From contig NZ_LQOX01000077.1 in NCBI RefSeq assembly GCF_002102175.1, forward strand, positions 33,229 to 97,228: DNA of 64,000 nt, given 5' to 3'. The notes beneath the pieces are model-generated. The model worked only from the letters and a program-made list of their open reading frames with translations, was not told the origin of the DNA and did not search any database. Positions 48,197 to 58,998 of the stretch are shown here, one piece after another. The stretch is from Mycobacterium gastri (GTDB taxonomy: Bacteria; Actinomycetota; Actinomycetes; Mycobacteriales; Mycobacteriaceae). A program made the position numbers and the translations under genes. Position 1 is the stretch's first letter. Every line of letters begins with the position of its first letter.

Positions 48197-51100
48197 TCAG
48201 GATGCGGCCTGGACGGTGATCTCCGAGATGTCGGCGCGGCTCTTGCCGTCGGTGGTTCCCAACGTTGAAATCCACACCAGCAGGTTGGACGTCGGTGCCG
48301 ACGATTTGACCGCGATGGTGTTATGGCCGGGCTTGAGTGCGGTGGCCGAGGTCAGCACGGAGGTGTCGTCGAGCTTCGACGGGTTCGGAGTCGGTGACGA
48401 GCGAATTTCGACCTTGGTCCCGGTGCTGGAAATGTCGATGGTGACGGCGCCGACCACGGTCGGCTTCGGCAGCTGCAACATCAATCCGACACCGTTCTTG
48501 AAAGCCGGGAACGGGACGGCGTCGGAGTAGGTGTCGGTTTGCCAGGAAGTGCTGGGGTTGCCGTCGATAGCCAAATCGGCTTGGCCTGGGTTGTCGGCCT
48601 CCCCGTCGGGGGAGAAGACGGTGGCTTTGGTGGGTTTGACGGTGCTGCCGGCGGGGGCAGAAGTGGCCTGCGAGGCCGAAGACGTTTGGGTGTTCAGGCC
48701 GAGCTGGTCACGGTTGAGGCCGGCGCCGACGTTGCCGAAGACCTTGTTGATCACCGAGACCAGTACCAGAAGTGCGACCAGCAGAACGGCGGCGCCGGCG
48801 CTGATACCGATGAGCAGGTTGCGGCGACGCCGGGCATAGGCTTCGGCGTCCTCCACAGCCGAGCGGCGCGCGGCGGCTGGCGGCGGCGGCTCGACGGGAC
48901 CGAGCACCTCGGTCCGGTCGGCCACCGCGGTTGCCTGCTGAATCAGGTTCAAAAGCGTTGAGGCACTGCGTATTCCGCCGTCCTCCTGGACTGAGCGTAC
49001 GGCGACAGCGGAAATCTGGAAGGGAATGTCGCGGTCGACAACGGTCGGTTCGACGGGCTCGCCGGACGCATCCCGTTCGGCCGGGGGGAACCCGCTGCGG
49101 GACCCGGACTCCGGCAGCGGCCACTGGTTGACCAGCAAGGCATACAGCGCCGCGCCAATGCCACGGATGTCATCCTGTGGGTTGGCTTCCGGCATGGTCG
49201 CCGGATAGGCCAGTACCACGTCGCCTTCGATGCTCACGCGTACCCGGCTGGGGTGGTCGATCGAGAGGGCTACTCCGGCGCGGTGCGCGGCGTCGGCGGC
49301 CGCGGCCAGCGACTGCATCGCCCGGATTGCTCCCACGGGCGACGGCGCGGTCTCGGCGACCTCGCGCAACGAACCGCCCCGGATCCATTCGGCGACCACC
49401 AGACCCCCGGAGCCGGTGTGCAGGACGTCGAGCACCCGCGCGATACCGGGTTTGTCGATGTGGCTCAGCCGCAGGGTGCGGCCCAGGATCCCCTGGCGCA
49501 CCTCCTCGGGCAGCGCGCCCTCCGGGTCGACGAACGTCAACGCCACCTGGCGATCCAGCGCGGTGTCCAGGGCCTGCCAGAACCTCAGATGGGGTGTGCC
49601 GCCGTGGAAGATCAGCAGACGGTAGCGGCCGTTGGCAATGCGGGCGCCCGGAACCAGGTTGACGTCGTCTCGGGGCACCGACGGTTCCGGACCACGCTCG
49701 CGTGGCGCATCAAAGGGAATCGGCCCACGGGTGTCGGCGTCGCCGTTGAGCCGGTCGGGCCGGCGGGGCCGCGACCCGGCACTCCGATCGGGGTCGGTGG
49801 GAATGTCGGGCTGAAAGTCGTCGGCAACGGGCCGCGGTAGGTCGGTGCCGGAGACGGCCTCGGACGAGGCGGCACTTTCCGATGGGCGGTCGGTCACCTC
49901 CGGTCCTTTCGCTATCCCGGCTCTGATTGCCGGAGGTCTGCGCCGGATCGGCTGATGGACCGCAGTTTCCCCCGGCGGGGACGACATTCTTTGCTCAGGG
50001 TACGTGACGCGGTAGCGGCCGGACGATCCATCCGCCGCAGCGCCCTTGCGCCGACCGGGTTTGCCGGCCCGAGCGCCGAGGCGATGCCGGATCACCCGCA
50101 GCGCCGCCTGCGCCTCCGGGACCTGCGCGCCGAGCATGACCGCGGCCAGAATCGGCACCATGATCAGCCCCAGAAGGAGCAGCCGCAGCAACGAGCCCGC
50201 CCCACCGCCGTGGGCGGTCAACTGAGCGAAGCCGAGCAGCCGATCCGCGACGTGGGCAACCAGGCCGGCCAGCAACGATGCGGCCGTCGTCACCAGGATG
50301 GTGTGCCCCTCGTGGGCGCCGATCAGCTGGCCACCGCCGGGCCGCAGCGCCCGTCGCAGCAGGTAGTAGCCGATCGTCGCGCCGGCCAGGAATCCGAGCC
50401 CGTTGGCCAGTCCCAGATAGCCGGCAACCAGCTCGGGGTCATCGGTGACATGCGGCGCCAGCAGCGAGGCGACGATCTTGACGCCGGTGATGACCACGAT
50501 GATGACGATCGGCGTCCAGGGTTGCTCCCGGGCGTAGAACACCCGCAGTTGCAGCAGCACCAGCCCGTAGGGAATCAAGGTAAACGCCGACAACGCGATC
50601 GCGGCGCCGAGGTATCCGGCATCGACCTGGCCGAAATGTCCGTAGGCGAACAACGCAGTGCCCATCGCTGGCCCGCCGACGGTCATGAAGGCCACCGTGG
50701 GGAGCAGCGTGATCATGGTCAATCGGGTGGCCAGCGACAGGTCGGCGAGCACGGCCGGGATGTCGTCGGCGGCGGCGTTGCGGCTCAGTCGCGGCATCAC
50801 CACGGTCAGCACGGTGACACCGATCATGCCGAACGGCAGCATCAGCACCAGCCAGGTGTAGTTGTAGATCGCCGGGCCCGATGCCGCTGCCGCGCTGGCG
50901 ATCTGGTTGCCGACGACCAGGCCGAGCTGACTGATCAGCACATACAGCACCATCGCGGCGGCCATCGCACCAAATCGCTTGAGCCGCTGGTCGATTCCCC
51001 ACAATGGCCGCAGGCTGATGTGCTCGCGCCCGATCGCCGCCAGCAGCACGGCGGTTTGGGCGAAAACCCCCAACGTGGTGCCGATTCCCAGCACCAACAG

Positions 51101-51760
51101 CTTGGCGTTGCCCATCTTGACCGGGTCGATCGAAAGCTCGCCGGGAACCGCCAGATACACCCCCAGGGTCGCGATGGCGACCACGTTGTTGACGACGGGC
51201 GCCCACGCCGGCGGGCCGAAGACGTTGCGGGTGTTCAGGATCGCCATGAACACCGACGACAGGCCGTAGACGAGGACCTGGGGGAGTAGCAGGTAGGCGA
51301 AGGCGGTGGTCAACGGCTCGTTGACCTGCGGATTGCGGCCCAGCATCAGGCGCACCAGCAGCGGTGCCGCGGCCACCGACAGTATGGTGGCCACGACCAG
51401 CAGCGTGGTGGCCAACGTCACCAGTCGGCGCACGAACGCGGCGCCGCCGTCGGGGTCGTCCTGCTCGGCACGGGCCAGCACCGGCACGAAGATCGCGGTG
51501 AAGGTGGCTTCCAGGACCAGCGCGGCCACCAGGTTCGGCAGCTGGTTGGCCACCGAGAACGAGCTGGACAGTGCGGCACCCAGGATCGCGGCCAGCAGCA
51601 CGATCCGGGCGAAGCCGGTGAGCCTGCTGATCAGCGTCGCGAACGCCATTCCCCACGATCGCGACACCAGAGCGGCATCGGACAGTTCAGCCCGGCGCGG
51701 GCCTGGCTGCTGATCCGGGCGCTGCGGCGCTGGGTGCACTCGCCGCGGAGCCGGTCTCAT
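48197..51760 (-). CDS. murJ: MurJ-type lipid II flippase fused to a pseudokinase (MviN)
   Basis: This 1187-residue protein has a MurJ/MviN core of about 14 membrane helices (about 25-560, opening LSDAALVSRSWGMAFATLISR). A disordered linker, a cytoplasmic pseudokinase (about 705-950), a helix (about 980-1005) and an extracytoplasmic beta domain (about 1045-1187) follow. The kinase domain lacks the catalytic lysine (VALTFVDPEG) and the HRD loop (HRAGVALSIDHPSR). In M. tuberculosis PknB phosphorylates it and FhaA binds, slowing lipid II export. The ATG at 51760 overlaps the stop of the upstream gene. Confidence 0.94.
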   Translation of the reverse strand: MRPAPRRVHPAPQRPDQQPGPRRAELSDAALVSRSWGMAFATLISRLTGFARIVLLAAILGAALSSSFSVANQLPNLVAALVLEATFTAIFVPVLARAEQDDPDGGAAFVRRLVTLATTLLVVATILSVAAAPLLVRLMLGRNPQVNEPLTTAFAYLLLPQVLVYGLSSVFMAILNTRNVFGPPAWAPVVNNVVAIATLGVYLAVPGELSIDPVKMGNAKLLVLGIGTTLGVFAQTAVLLAAIGREHISLRPLWGIDQRLKRFGAMAAAMVLYVLISQLGLVVGNQIASAAAASGPAIYNYTWLVLMLPFGMIGVTVLTVVMPRLSRNAAADDIPAVLADLSLATRLTMITLLPTVAFMTVGGPAMGTALFAYGHFGQVDAGYLGAAIALSAFTLIPYGLVLLQLRVFYAREQPWTPIVIIVVITGVKIVASLLAPHVTDDPELVAGYLGLANGLGFLAGATIGYYLLRRALRPGGGQLIGAHEGHTILVTTAASLLAGLVAHVADRLLGFAQLTAHGGGAGSLLRLLLLGLIMVPILAAVMLGAQVPEAQAALRVIRHRLGARAGKPGRRKGAAADGSSGRYRVTYPEQRMSSPPGETAVHQPIRRRPPAIRAGIAKGPEVTDRPSESAASSEAVSGTDLPRPVADDFQPDIPTDPDRSAGSRPRRPDRLNGDADTRGPIPFDAPRERGPEPSVPRDDVNLVPGARIANGRYRLLIFHGGTPHLRFWQALDTALDRQVALTFVDPEGALPEEVRQGILGRTLRLSHIDKPGIARVLDVLHTGSGGLVVAEWIRGGSLREVAETAPSPVGAIRAMQSLAAAADAAHRAGVALSIDHPSRVRVSIEGDVVLAYPATMPEANPQDDIRGIGAALYALLVNQWPLPESGSRSGFPPAERDASGEPVEPTVVDRDIPFQISAVAVRSVQEDGGIRSASTLLNLIQQATAVADRTEVLGPVEPPPPAAARRSAVEDAEAYARRRRNLLIGISAGAAVLLVALLVLVSVINKVFGNVGAGLNRDQLGLNTQTSSASQATSAPAGSTVKPTKATVFSPDGEADNPGQADLAIDGNPSTSWQTDTYSDAVPFPAFKNGVGLMLQLPKPTVVGAVTIDISSTGTKVEIRSSPTPNPSKLDDTSVLTSATALKPGHNTIAVKSSAPTSNLLVWISTLGTTDGKSRADISEITVQAAS

Positions 51761-54159
51761 ACCCGGTGCTCTTCTTCGACCCGACGGTCGGGCGCACCAT
51801 GCTGTTGGGTGTGCCGGGCCGGGGGCGGGTCGGGGCGATCCAGGTCGGCGCGGTCGGGCTGGCCGCGGAACCGGTGCCAAAGCCGCCGTCCGGCCAGTGC
51901 CACCAGCACTGCCGCGGCGGTGAGAGTGATGGCGAACAGCACCTTGCCGTAGGCGTTGGAGTGCACCGACAACCGCACCGGTTCACCCAGCGCCATGCCG
52001 TCGGGCGTCTTGAGCGCCACGTCGATGGCGACCCGCTGGGTGAAGTTGACTTCGATAGGTACCCGCAGCGGCAGATATCCGGGCGGCAGCTCGATTTGCC
52101 CGAGGTCGGTGACCGTCATGCCGGGCGGAGCATCGACCTGCAGCTTGACTCGGATGGGTACGGCCAGACCGTTGTGCAGCGCCAGGGGAAGCGGACTGTG
52201 TTCGGTGGCCAGGGTGTAGGAGCCGCCCGGGTTGACGATGGTGACCGCACCGAAGAAGTCGTTGATGGTGTTGCCGACCACCGCCAGCCGCTGCTGCGCC
52301 AGGCCGTTGCGAGTGTCCGGCGGCACCGACTGGCTCAGCGCGCGCAGCATGTCCTCGCGCAGCGGCGCGGTGTATTGCACGCCGGTCAGCCCGGTGCGGT
52401 CATCGGTGGTCAGCGCTGCGGTGAGCTTCCACAATCGGCCGACCTGGCTGGCGATCTGCGCGGTGATGTCGTCGCTGAACCGGCCGCGGGCGGTGGGGGG
52501 GTTGGTTTCGGTGCCCGGGGGCTGCGGTGGCTCGGTGCGCGCCGCCGCGTCGGCGATCAGCGCCGGCAGCGGACGCGGCACGGCCAGTCCGGCGTGAATG
52601 GTGGTGGCCAGGGCGGTCAGGATGGCCTGCGCGTCGTCACCCTGCAGGTTCCACGTCGCCGGTGGCACCAGGATCTGGGTGCGGGGGGCGGCGTCCGGAT
52701 ACAGGCTGCGCCACAGCACGGCACCCAGGGCGTCCTGGCGGCGGGCGGTGGCCGAGTCGTGACTGATGCGAACCGACAGCGACGAGTCGAGGTAGGTGGG
52801 AACGATCGGGTTGGTTCCGGCCGCGGCCAGCGCGGCGCCGACAGCCGGGTCGAACGGCGCGGCGACCAGCTGGGAGGACAGCCGCCGGGGGGTGATATCG
52901 GCGTTGGCGGAGGCTCCTTGAGCCGTTTCGGGGGCGGCAAAGTCGGCGGCCGCGATCGCGACCATGCCGTCGTTGGCGCTGAGCAGGTCGACCGCGCGCG
53001 TGGTCAACGGCCCGTCCGGCATCAGGGTTGCACCCCGCACGGAGTTGATGTCGAGAATCTTGTCGACGATGTCGCCGGCGCTCACGGTGGCGATCGCGCT
53101 CAACCCGGCGTCGTTCACCCGCTGCAACGCGTCCAGGTCGGCCTGGGAGTACGGCAGCGGCGCCACGCAGGTGCGATGAGCCAGCGCGCGCAGCCGGTTC
53201 AGCCAGATGGCGGCGGCGGTTTGGCCCGTTCCCGGGTGGGTCGGGGTACCGGGCAGCTGCCCGGGGCCGTCGGGCGAGTCGGACACCACATAGCCGGCGG
53301 TCATCGCGTTGACCGTGACGAGCAGATCCGGATCGACCGCCAGACACAGCGCGCGGGTGACCGCGCCCTCAGGGTCGACGTCGCGGCTGGTGGCGAGCTC
53401 GGCCGCGGCGAGCAGGGTGTCGAGTCGGCCGCCGTTGGCCAGCGAGTTGGCCAGGTCGTCGTCGACGAGCCGCACCGGAATGGTGCCGCCCGGGACGCCG
53501 GGGGCCAGGCGGGGCCGGTCAGCGAGCGGCCACAGCATGGTGATCCATACCGGCTTGGTGGTTTCCGGTGCGACGGCGGTGTCGAAGCCGGCCGCCTTAT
53601 CGGACTTGTCGGGGGGCACTCCTACGACGGGCAGCAGGAACCGGGCGTTGTCGAGCCGGGCGGGGGCCCCGTAGTCGGGTGTCCCGTTGACGTTGACCAG
53701 GATCGGGAAGATACCGGGTTGGTCGATGGTCAACGACGGCTTGGTCAGTGAACGCAGCGGAGCAGACAGGGTGAACCCCGCCGCCTGCCCGCGCTGCAGT
53801 TCCGCAGCGACGGTGACGAAGTCGGCGGCCGGCTGGTATTGGTCGGTGGTGCCGTCGAGCGAGGTGCGCAAGGCCGCCGACGACGTGACGGTTCCGGCAT
53901 GCTCGAGCCGGACCATCACGTCACGGACCGGGCGGTCGCCGATGTTGGTCACCGTGCCGCTGACGGTGACCACTGGGTCGCTGGTGGTGGTGACGACGTC
54001 CGGGGTCACCTGATCGATGCGCACCTGCACGAAGGGCGTGGGGGTGGGCTCACCCGCGGTCGCGCGCGGTACTTGGAGCACGCCCGCGAAACCGGCCACG
54101 ATGCCGATCACGGCGGCGAGGCGCCACAAACCGGCCCAAGGCACTCGCAACGCAGTCAC
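51757..54159 (-). CDS. DUF6049 membrane protein (Rv3909-like)
   Basis: This 800-residue protein has an N-terminal signal-anchor ([17 protein letters not shown]), a large extracytoplasmic part with Ig-like beta strands ([29 protein letters not shown]), a central domain and a C-terminal helix ([21 protein letters not shown]). It matches M. tuberculosis Rv3909, which sits in the same cluster as the MurJ-like flippase and is predicted essential. A cell-wall role is inferred from context only. Its GTG at 54159 overlaps the mutT4 stop, and its stop overlaps murJ. Confidence 0.87.
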   Translation of the reverse strand: MTALRVPWAGLWRLAAVIGIVAGFAGVLQVPRATAGEPTPTPFVQVRIDQVTPDVVTTTSDPVVTVSGTVTNIGDRPVRDVMVRLEHAGTVTSSAALRTSLDGTTDQYQPAADFVTVAAELQRGQAAGFTLSAPLRSLTKPSLTIDQPGIFPILVNVNGTPDYGAPARLDNARFLLPVVGVPPDKSDKAAGFDTAVAPETTKPVWITMLWPLADRPRLAPGVPGGTIPVRLVDDDLANSLANGGRLDTLLAAAELATSRDVDPEGAVTRALCLAVDPDLLVTVNAMTAGYVVSDSPDGPGQLPGTPTHPGTGQTAAAIWLNRLRALAHRTCVAPLPYSQADLDALQRVNDAGLSAIATVSAGDIVDKILDINSVRGATLMPDGPLTTRAVDLLSANDGMVAIAAADFAAPETAQGASANADITPRRLSSQLVAAPFDPAVGAALAAAGTNPIVPTYLDSSLSVRISHDSATARRQDALGAVLWRSLYPDAAPRTQILVPPATWNLQGDDAQAILTALATTIHAGLAVPRPLPALIADAAARTEPPQPPGTETNPPTARGRFSDDITAQIASQVGRLWKLTAALTTDDRTGLTGVQYTAPLREDMLRALSQSVPPDTRNGLAQQRLAVVGNTINDFFGAVTIVNPGGSYTLATEHSPLPLALHNGLAVPIRVKLQVDAPPGMTVTDLGQIELPPGYLPLRVPIEVNFTQRVAIDVALKTPDGMALGEPVRLSVHSNAYGKVLFAITLTAAAVLVALAGRRLWHRFRGQPDRADLDRPDPPPARHTQQHGAPDRRVEEEHRV

Positions 54160-54896
54160 GGCCCGTGAGAGTTCTTTCGGCTCGGCGGCGATCCGTCGGC
54201 GTGCCGGGTGCGTGAGTGGGTCGGCGGCCGTCGCCGCGGTGAGCTGGGCGGAAGCGGGGGAAGTGCGGCCGGGCCGTCGGTCTGCAGTTTGTCGATCAGC
54301 TCGTCGGCCACCTCGGCCAGGCGGCGTTCGTCGGCGTAGGCCAGCCGCGACGGCAGCTCCCGGATCGGCACCCAGGCCACCTCGGCGACCTCGAGATCGT
54401 CGTCGGAAAGCTCGCCGCCGGAGAAGCGCATCAAATAGTGATGCACGGTCTTATGCACCCGGCGGCCGTCGGTGACGAACCAGTAGTCGATGCGGCCCAA
54501 CGCGGCCAGCACGCTGCCGCGGATTCCGGTTTCCTCGGCGACCTCACGGATCGCGGTCTGTTCGGCCGTCTCGCCCATTTCGATGTGCCCCTTGGGCAGC
54601 GACCACAGCATGCGTCCGCGTCGGTCGATACGGCCGATCAGCGCCGCGACCTGCTCGTCACGCGGTCCGTCGATTCCGTCGATGACCAGTCCTCCGGCGG
54701 ATGTCTCGTGCACCGTGCGCAGCCGGTCCGGACGGCCGCGACGCGAGCGCGGCCGGGCCGGTCTTGCCGATGACGGGGTGGCGGCGCCGTTGCCGGCAGG
54801 TTGGACGTCCGTAATATTTTCGGCCGAACCCGCAACGCCACGACCGCGGCGCCGGCCCCGGCGCCGACGTGGTTTGGCTTGTTCGCCCTGCGACAC
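54156..54896 (-). CDS. mutT4: Nudix hydrolase MutT4
   Basis: This 246-residue protein has a basic N-terminal extension ([11 protein letters not shown]) and a Nudix fold with the complete box [23 protein letters not shown] (GX5EX7REUXEEXGU). It hydrolyses nucleoside diphosphates linked to another moiety; the true substrate of MutT4 is debated. The GTG at 54896 gives [17 protein letters not shown] and matches M. tuberculosis; a longer upstream frame is low-complexity and rejected. It is divergent from pcnA. The stop overlaps the next gene by four bases. Confidence 0.9.
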   Translation of the reverse strand: MSQGEQAKPRRRRGRRRGRGVAGSAENITDVQPAGNGAATPSSARPARPRSRRGRPDRLRTVHETSAGGLVIDGIDGPRDEQVAALIGRIDRRGRMLWSLPKGHIEMGETAEQTAIREVAEETGIRGSVLAALGRIDYWFVTDGRRVHKTVHHYLMRFSGGELSDDDLEVAEVAWVPIRELPSRLAYADERRLAEVADELIDKLQTDGPAALPPLPPSSPRRRPPTHSRTRHADGSPPSRKNSHGP

Positions 54897-55204
54897 CCAA
54901 GCGATATTAGCTGGCACGGGCCGGTCTTCTGGATGTACTCGCCGTCGCGGGCGGCATCGTCGGCGCAGGTTCGGCTGGCCGGGCCGCGTGCGGGCACGCC
55001 GGTGGGCGGCCGGCGGCGGACGAGGCGAGTCCCGTCGGCCACTTGCGTCACAGAAGTCTCTGGGTTGGTGGACACGCGATGTGCCTTCCAATGGATCTGA
55101 TCCGCACGCCGGAGGTGTCGCCGTGTCGCCACGCCGGCGCCGTTCGGGGACCGGACCGGGTGGAATGCTCGAGCGGTTCACCGACCCGACTAGGCTGATC
55201 GAAC
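54897..55204. promoter_or_regulatory. Divergent promoter region between mutT4 and pcnA
   Basis: This 308-bp spacer separates two divergent genes and must contain both promoters. The reading frames through it are low-complexity Arg/Pro-rich and unconvincing. I see no clear -10/-35 pair that I would commit to. Confidence 0.45.
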
Positions 55205-56647
55205 GTGCCCGACACCGTCCAGGATGCCGACCTGCTGACCGCAGCCGCGGTCGCCCTCAATCGGCACGCCGCCGTACTTCGCGAGCTGGGGTCGGCGTTC
55301 GCCGAAGAGGGCCACGAGTTGTATCTGGTCGGCGGTTCGGTACGAGATGCACTGCTGGGCCGGTTGAGCCCCGATCTGGATTTCACCACCGACGCCCGTC
55401 CCGAGCAGGTCCAAAAGATTGTGCGGCCCTGGGCCGATGCGGTGTGGGACACCGGTATCGACTTCGGCACCGTCGGTGTCGGCAAGGACGCCTACCGGCT
55501 GGAGATCACCACGTTTCGCGCCGACAGCTATGACCAGGTGTCGCGGCATCCCGAGGTCTCCTTCGGTGAGCGCCTGCACGACGATCTGGTGCGCCGCGAC
55601 TTCACCGTGAACGCGATGGCGGTGCGAGTCACGCCAAGCGGTCCCGGCGAGTTTCTTGATCCGCTGGGCGGTTTGGCGTCGCTACGCGACAAGATGCTCG
55701 ACACCCCGGCACCACCGTCGGAGTCCTTCGGTGACGACCCGTTGCGGATGTTGCGCGCCGCGCGGTTCGTCTCCCAACGGGGCTTCACCGTTGCCCCGCG
55801 GGTGCGGACGGCGATCAAAGAGATGGCCCCGCAGCTGGGCCGGATCAGCGCCGAGCGGGTGGCCGCCGAACTGGACAAGCTGCTGCTGGGTGACGACCCG
55901 GTCGCGGGCATCGACCTGATGGTGCAGAGCGGAATGGGTGAGGTGGTGCTGCCCGAGGTCGGCGGCATGCGGATGGCGATCGACGAACATCACCAGCACA
56001 AGGACGTCTACCAGCATTCGCTGACCGTGCTGCGGCAGGCGATCGCGCTGGAGGATGAGGGCCCGGACCTGGCACTGCGCTGGGCGGCGCTGCTGCACGA
56101 CATCGGCAAGCCCGCCACCCGCCGGCATGAGGCTAACGGCGGGGTCAGCTTCCACCACCATGAGGTGGTCGGCGCCAAGATGGTCCGCAAGCGGATGCGC
56201 GCGCTCAAATACTCCAAACAGATGATCGACGACGTCTCGCAGCTGGTGTATCTACATTTGCGGTTTCACGGCTACGGCGACGGCAAGTGGACCGATTCGG
56301 CGGTGCGCCGTTATGTCACCGATGCCGGGCCGTTGCTGTCGCGGCTGCACAAGCTGGTGCGTGCCGATTGCACGACCCGCAACCAGCGCCGAGCGGCCCG
56401 GCTGCAGGCCAGTTACGACCGGCTGGAGGAGCGGATAGCCGAGCTGGCCGCCCAGGAGGATCTGGCCCGGATTCGCCCGGATCTCGACGGTAATCAGATC
56501 ATGAAGCTGCTCGACATTCCGCCGGGTCCGCTGGTGGGTGAGGCGTGGCGCTACCTGAAAGAACTGCGACTGGACCGCGGGCCGCTGAGCACCGAGGAAG
56601 CTACCGCGGAACTGTTGGCCTGGTGGAAAACTCGGGGGAACCCCTAG
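55205..56647 (+). CDS. pcnA: CCA tRNA nucleotidyltransferase
   Basis: This 480-residue enzyme adds CCA to tRNA 3' ends. The N-terminal polymerase beta-like head has [28 protein letters not shown], with the metal-binding D-L-D pair, and [11 protein letters not shown] poly(A) polymerase/CCA domain with [16 protein letters not shown] and an HD domain ([27 protein letters not shown]) follow. All motifs look intact. tRNAs in this window lack an encoded CCA, so this enzyme is needed. The GTG at 55205 is the family start. It is divergent from mutT4. Confidence 0.94.
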   Translation: MPDTVQDADLLTAAAVALNRHAAVLRELGSAFAEEGHELYLVGGSVRDALLGRLSPDLDFTTDARPEQVQKIVRPWADAVWDTGIDFGTVGVGKDAYRLEITTFRADSYDQVSRHPEVSFGERLHDDLVRRDFTVNAMAVRVTPSGPGEFLDPLGGLASLRDKMLDTPAPPSESFGDDPLRMLRAARFVSQRGFTVAPRVRTAIKEMAPQLGRISAERVAAELDKLLLGDDPVAGIDLMVQSGMGEVVLPEVGGMRMAIDEHHQHKDVYQHSLTVLRQAIALEDEGPDLALRWAALLHDIGKPATRRHEANGGVSFHHHEVVGAKMVRKRMRALKYSKQMIDDVSQLVYLHLRFHGYGDGKWTDSAVRRYVTDAGPLLSRLHKLVRADCTTRNQRRAARLQASYDRLEERIAELAAQEDLARIRPDLDGNQIMKLLDIPPGPLVGEAWRYLKELRLDRGPLSTEEATAELLAWWKTRGNP

Positions 56648-56671
56648 CCCGGGCGTTGCGTCAGATCGGTT

Positions 56672-57181
56672 ATGGACTATTGCCTCGGCGGGGACGACGG
56701 ATCTGCGGCCATCTGGAGCCGTGCACCCGACCTCGATCTCGACGATGATGGCCGGCTCGATGCGATCGGGCTGGACTTGGATGGCGACGGCCTGCGCGAC
56801 GATGCGCTGACGGACTTCGACGACGACGGGCTGGCCGACCATGCCGTGCTCGATGTCGACAACGACGGCACGCCGGAAAGCTACTTCACCGATGACGGGT
56901 CGGGGACGTGGGCGGTCGCGGTCGACCGGGGCCGACAGGTGCGCTGGTTCGGGCTGGATGGCGTCGAGCACACCGGCGGTCCGCTGGTCGACTTCGACGG
57001 CTACGGCCATGCCGACGACAAGTTGATCGACGCCGACGGCGATGGGCTGGCCGACCGGGTGCTGTGTGCCGGGGACGAGGGTGTGACCGCGTATGTCGAC
57101 ACCGACGGGGACGGGCATTGGAACGTAAGGCTGCGTGACACCGACGGCGACGGCGCCGCCGATGGCGCCAGTTCATTGTGA
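56672..57181 (+). CDS. Asp-rich repeat protein (Rv3906c-like)
   Basis: This 169-residue acidic protein is made of short repeats with DxDxDGxxD spacing (DLDDDGRLDAIGLDLDGDGLRDDAL, DGDGLADRVL, DTDGDGHWNVRLRDTDGDGAAD). These resemble calcium-binding thrombospondin type-3 or dockerin-like repeats. No signal peptide is seen at MDYCLGGDDGSAAIW. M. tuberculosis Rv3906c has the same length and sequence, and its function is unknown. It stands 25 bp after pcnA and precedes the Esx-linked cluster. Confidence 0.85.
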   Translation: MDYCLGGDDGSAAIWSRAPDLDLDDDGRLDAIGLDLDGDGLRDDALTDFDDDGLADHAVLDVDNDGTPESYFTDDGSGTWAVAVDRGRQVRWFGLDGVEHTGGPLVDFDGYGHADDKLIDADGDGLADRVLCAGDEGVTAYVDTDGDGHWNVRLRDTDGDGAADGASSL

Positions 57182-57275
57182 ATTGACCGGCTTGCGCCCG
57201 GTCGTTAGCCTGGCCCGCGACTGCTGAGCCAAGCCGGCGTGAATGCTGTCCGAAGCTGTCCGAAAAGAGGTGGCG

Positions 57276-57590
57276 ATGTTCGTTGACACTGGATTGCTGC
57301 ACTTGGGGGCCAACGATTCTCACCGTGCGGGTGACCATGCCCAGGACGGGGTGGGCCGTCTATCGCGCGGACCACTGCTGTCGGGGATGTTCGGAGAGTT
57401 TGCCGCAGCCGAGGCATTTCATGGCGCAGTCACCTCGGCACACGCTCAGCAGGTGAAAACGTTGCAGGCCCACCAAGAGGCGCTCGCCGCGGTCGGCGGC
57501 AATGCGCGTGGAGCGGCGGCGGGGTTCACCGCGATGGACGAGCGCAACGCCGCGCAGCTGCGGGCGGTGCGATGCAGCTCCGCTACGTAA
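57276..57590 (+). CDS. DUF2563 family protein
   Basis: This 104-residue protein opens MFVDTGLLHLGANDSHRAG and runs through LSRGPLLSGMFGEFAAAEAFH to AALRAVRC-type ends (NAAQLRAVRCSSAT). This is a mycobacterial family that commonly neighbours Esx/WXG-like genes. It has the alpha-helical pattern of secreted type VII partners and a conserved MFG-x-F turn. The ATG at 57276 follows AAAGAGG. The function is unknown; I infer an Esx-associated helper from position. Upstream codons in frame are not family-like. Confidence 0.8.
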   Translation: MFVDTGLLHLGANDSHRAGDHAQDGVGRLSRGPLLSGMFGEFAAAEAFHGAVTSAHAQQVKTLQAHQEALAAVGGNARGAAAGFTAMDERNAAQLRAVRCSSAT

Positions 57591-57959
57591 GCATTCCACT
57601 GTTGATCGGCGTAATAACAAGGGAAAGCCACCGTTTCGCGGGGTGGCGGACATGCCGTCCTGGATGCTCTGTGTCTCACGCGACGGACCTACCGATGAAG
57701 CACCGACTCCGATTTCAAGTCCCGTTCGCCGGCACTAGGGAAGAAGGACGTAAACCCATCGTGACGGTGGTAGCGCCCGCGCCCCGCGGGGAAGGATTCA
57801 ACAGCCATGTCGGCGTCAAACTGGACAGCGAGTGCCGCGACACCTTCGATGACCGTAAGGATCACTCCAGCTGGCCGTCGATATCGGTAAGGAAATTCAG
57901 CGACCCTGATGCCGCCGGCTACCCAGGGCTGTCTCGGTAGCCAAGTTCACGAGGTATCG
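57591..57959. other. Gap between DUF2563 and the Imm35-like gene
   Basis: About 370 bp with open frames but no recognised gene. One plus frame (about 57770-57940) has coding-like codons (EGFNSHVGVKLDSECRD) without a start or ribosome site. It may be the 3' end of a lost toxin partner for the immunity gene that follows. Confidence 0.35.
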
Positions 57960-58217
57960 ATGAAGGAAATGGACCTGAAAAGCGCTCGAATGCGTGCTGT
58001 TGAGGCGATCAACAAATTGATGCGAACGGAGCGGCTAGGCGAATTGATGATCGTCGATTCGGCAATCATAGAAACAGAAGAAGCATGGTATTTTCCATAC
58101 GACGCGGTCGCCTTCGTCGTACATGGAGACATTTCTGCTGCCTTGGCCGGAAATGTGCCCGTGAAGGTACCGAGAGTTGGCGGCGCTCTCACGTACGAAA
58201 CACCCGCTCGGTCGTAG
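57960..58217 (+). CDS. Imm35-family-like immunity protein (orphan)
   Basis: This 85-residue cytosolic protein has the immunity-35 pattern: IIETEEAWYFPYDAVAFVVHGD then LAGNVPVKV (62-70), matching the family signature of an acidic strand, aromatic residues and LAGN-x-P. Imm35 proteins neutralise polymorphic toxins. The ATG at 57960 gives MKEMDLKSARMRAVEAINKL. No intact toxin gene precedes it. It lies 182 bp upstream of esxF and is AT-richer than its neighbours, so I infer an orphan immunity gene left from toxin exchange. Confidence 0.65.
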   Translation: MKEMDLKSARMRAVEAINKLMRTERLGELMIVDSAIIETEEAWYFPYDAVAFVVHGDISAALAGNVPVKVPRVGGALTYETPARS

Positions 58218-58399
58218 GGCTTGCCATTTGGTGGAACCGTGGCGGCAAGCTAGGGTTTCGCGCTTAGCGATGGCCTAGTGACGGTCGACAAGACCGACGG
58301 GCCGTGCGCTATCGCGATCTTCGGTGGTGTAAGTCACTTCGCTGACGGATAGGCGTCGGCTGAATTGTGGCGACGTGCCGATGTTGTTAGGTTGCCGCC

Positions 58400-58711
58400 A
58401 TGGGCGCTGATGACACGTTGCGAGTAGATCCTGTGGTGATGCAGGGTTTCGCCGAGTCGTTGCGTGGTGCGGCTGAGCATTTTGCAACGCAGTTAGCAGA
58501 TCTTGACTCTGAGGTTGGCGAGGTGCTGGGCGGCTGGCGCGGAGCGTCGGGAAGCTCGTACGGGTCGGCATGGGAGTTGTGGCATCGCGGTGCCGGTGAG
58601 GTGCAGCTGGGGTTGTCGATCTTGGCGCAGGCGGTAGCCGAGGCGGGGGCGGGGTATCAGCAAAATGAGACTGCGTCCGCCCAAGCGATGCGTGAGGTCG
58701 GTGGTGGCTGA
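58400..58711 (+). CDS. esxF: WXG100 protein EsxF
   Basis: This 103-residue protein has the WXG turn at W46-R47-G48 (GEVLGGWRGASGSSYGSAWEL) between two long helices, and the tail ends EVGGG. It matches M. tuberculosis EsxF (Rv3905c) in length and sequence. EsxE-EsxF form a heterodimer that assembles membrane pores and is needed for CpnT export and surface display. The ATG at 58400 lies in a clean context, and the stop overlaps esxE. Confidence 0.94.
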   Translation: MGADDTLRVDPVVMQGFAESLRGAAEHFATQLADLDSEVGEVLGGWRGASGSSYGSAWELWHRGAGEVQLGLSILAQAVAEAGAGYQQNETASAQAMREVGGG

Positions 58712-58994
58712 GCCGTTTCGGGTCGATCCGGCGGCGGTGTCGGAGGCGGTGCAGCGGATGGCCGAGTTCGAGCGTCACACCGAAAGCATGCTGGCCGAAA
58801 TCGACTCGCTGGTGACCCGCTTGCATGTGGCGTGGACGGGGCAGGGTGCGGCGGCTCATGCTGAGGCGCACCGGCATTGGGCTCTGGGTGAGGCGATGAT
58901 GCGCCAGGCATTGGCTCAACTGCGTGCCGCGGGGCAGGGCGCGCATGCCAATTACACCGGCGCCGTGTCGACGAATAGCCGTATGTGGTCGTGA
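58704..58994 (+). CDS. esxE: WXG100 protein EsxE
   Basis: About 96 residues; W44-T45-G46 forms the WXG turn (RLHVAWTGQGAAAHAEAHRHW) and the end is NYTGAVSTNSRMWS, as in M. tuberculosis EsxE (Rv3904c). It pairs with EsxF for CpnT secretion. The likely start is the GTG at 58704 inside the last codons of esxF. An upstream GTG pair makes the exact codon uncertain. Its TGA lies four bases before the cpnT start. Confidence 0.93.
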   Translation: MAEPFRVDPAAVSEAVQRMAEFERHTESMLAEIDSLVTRLHVAWTGQGAAAHAEAHRHWALGEAMMRQALAQLRAAGQGAHANYTGAVSTNSRMWS

Positions 58995-58998
58995 GCTG

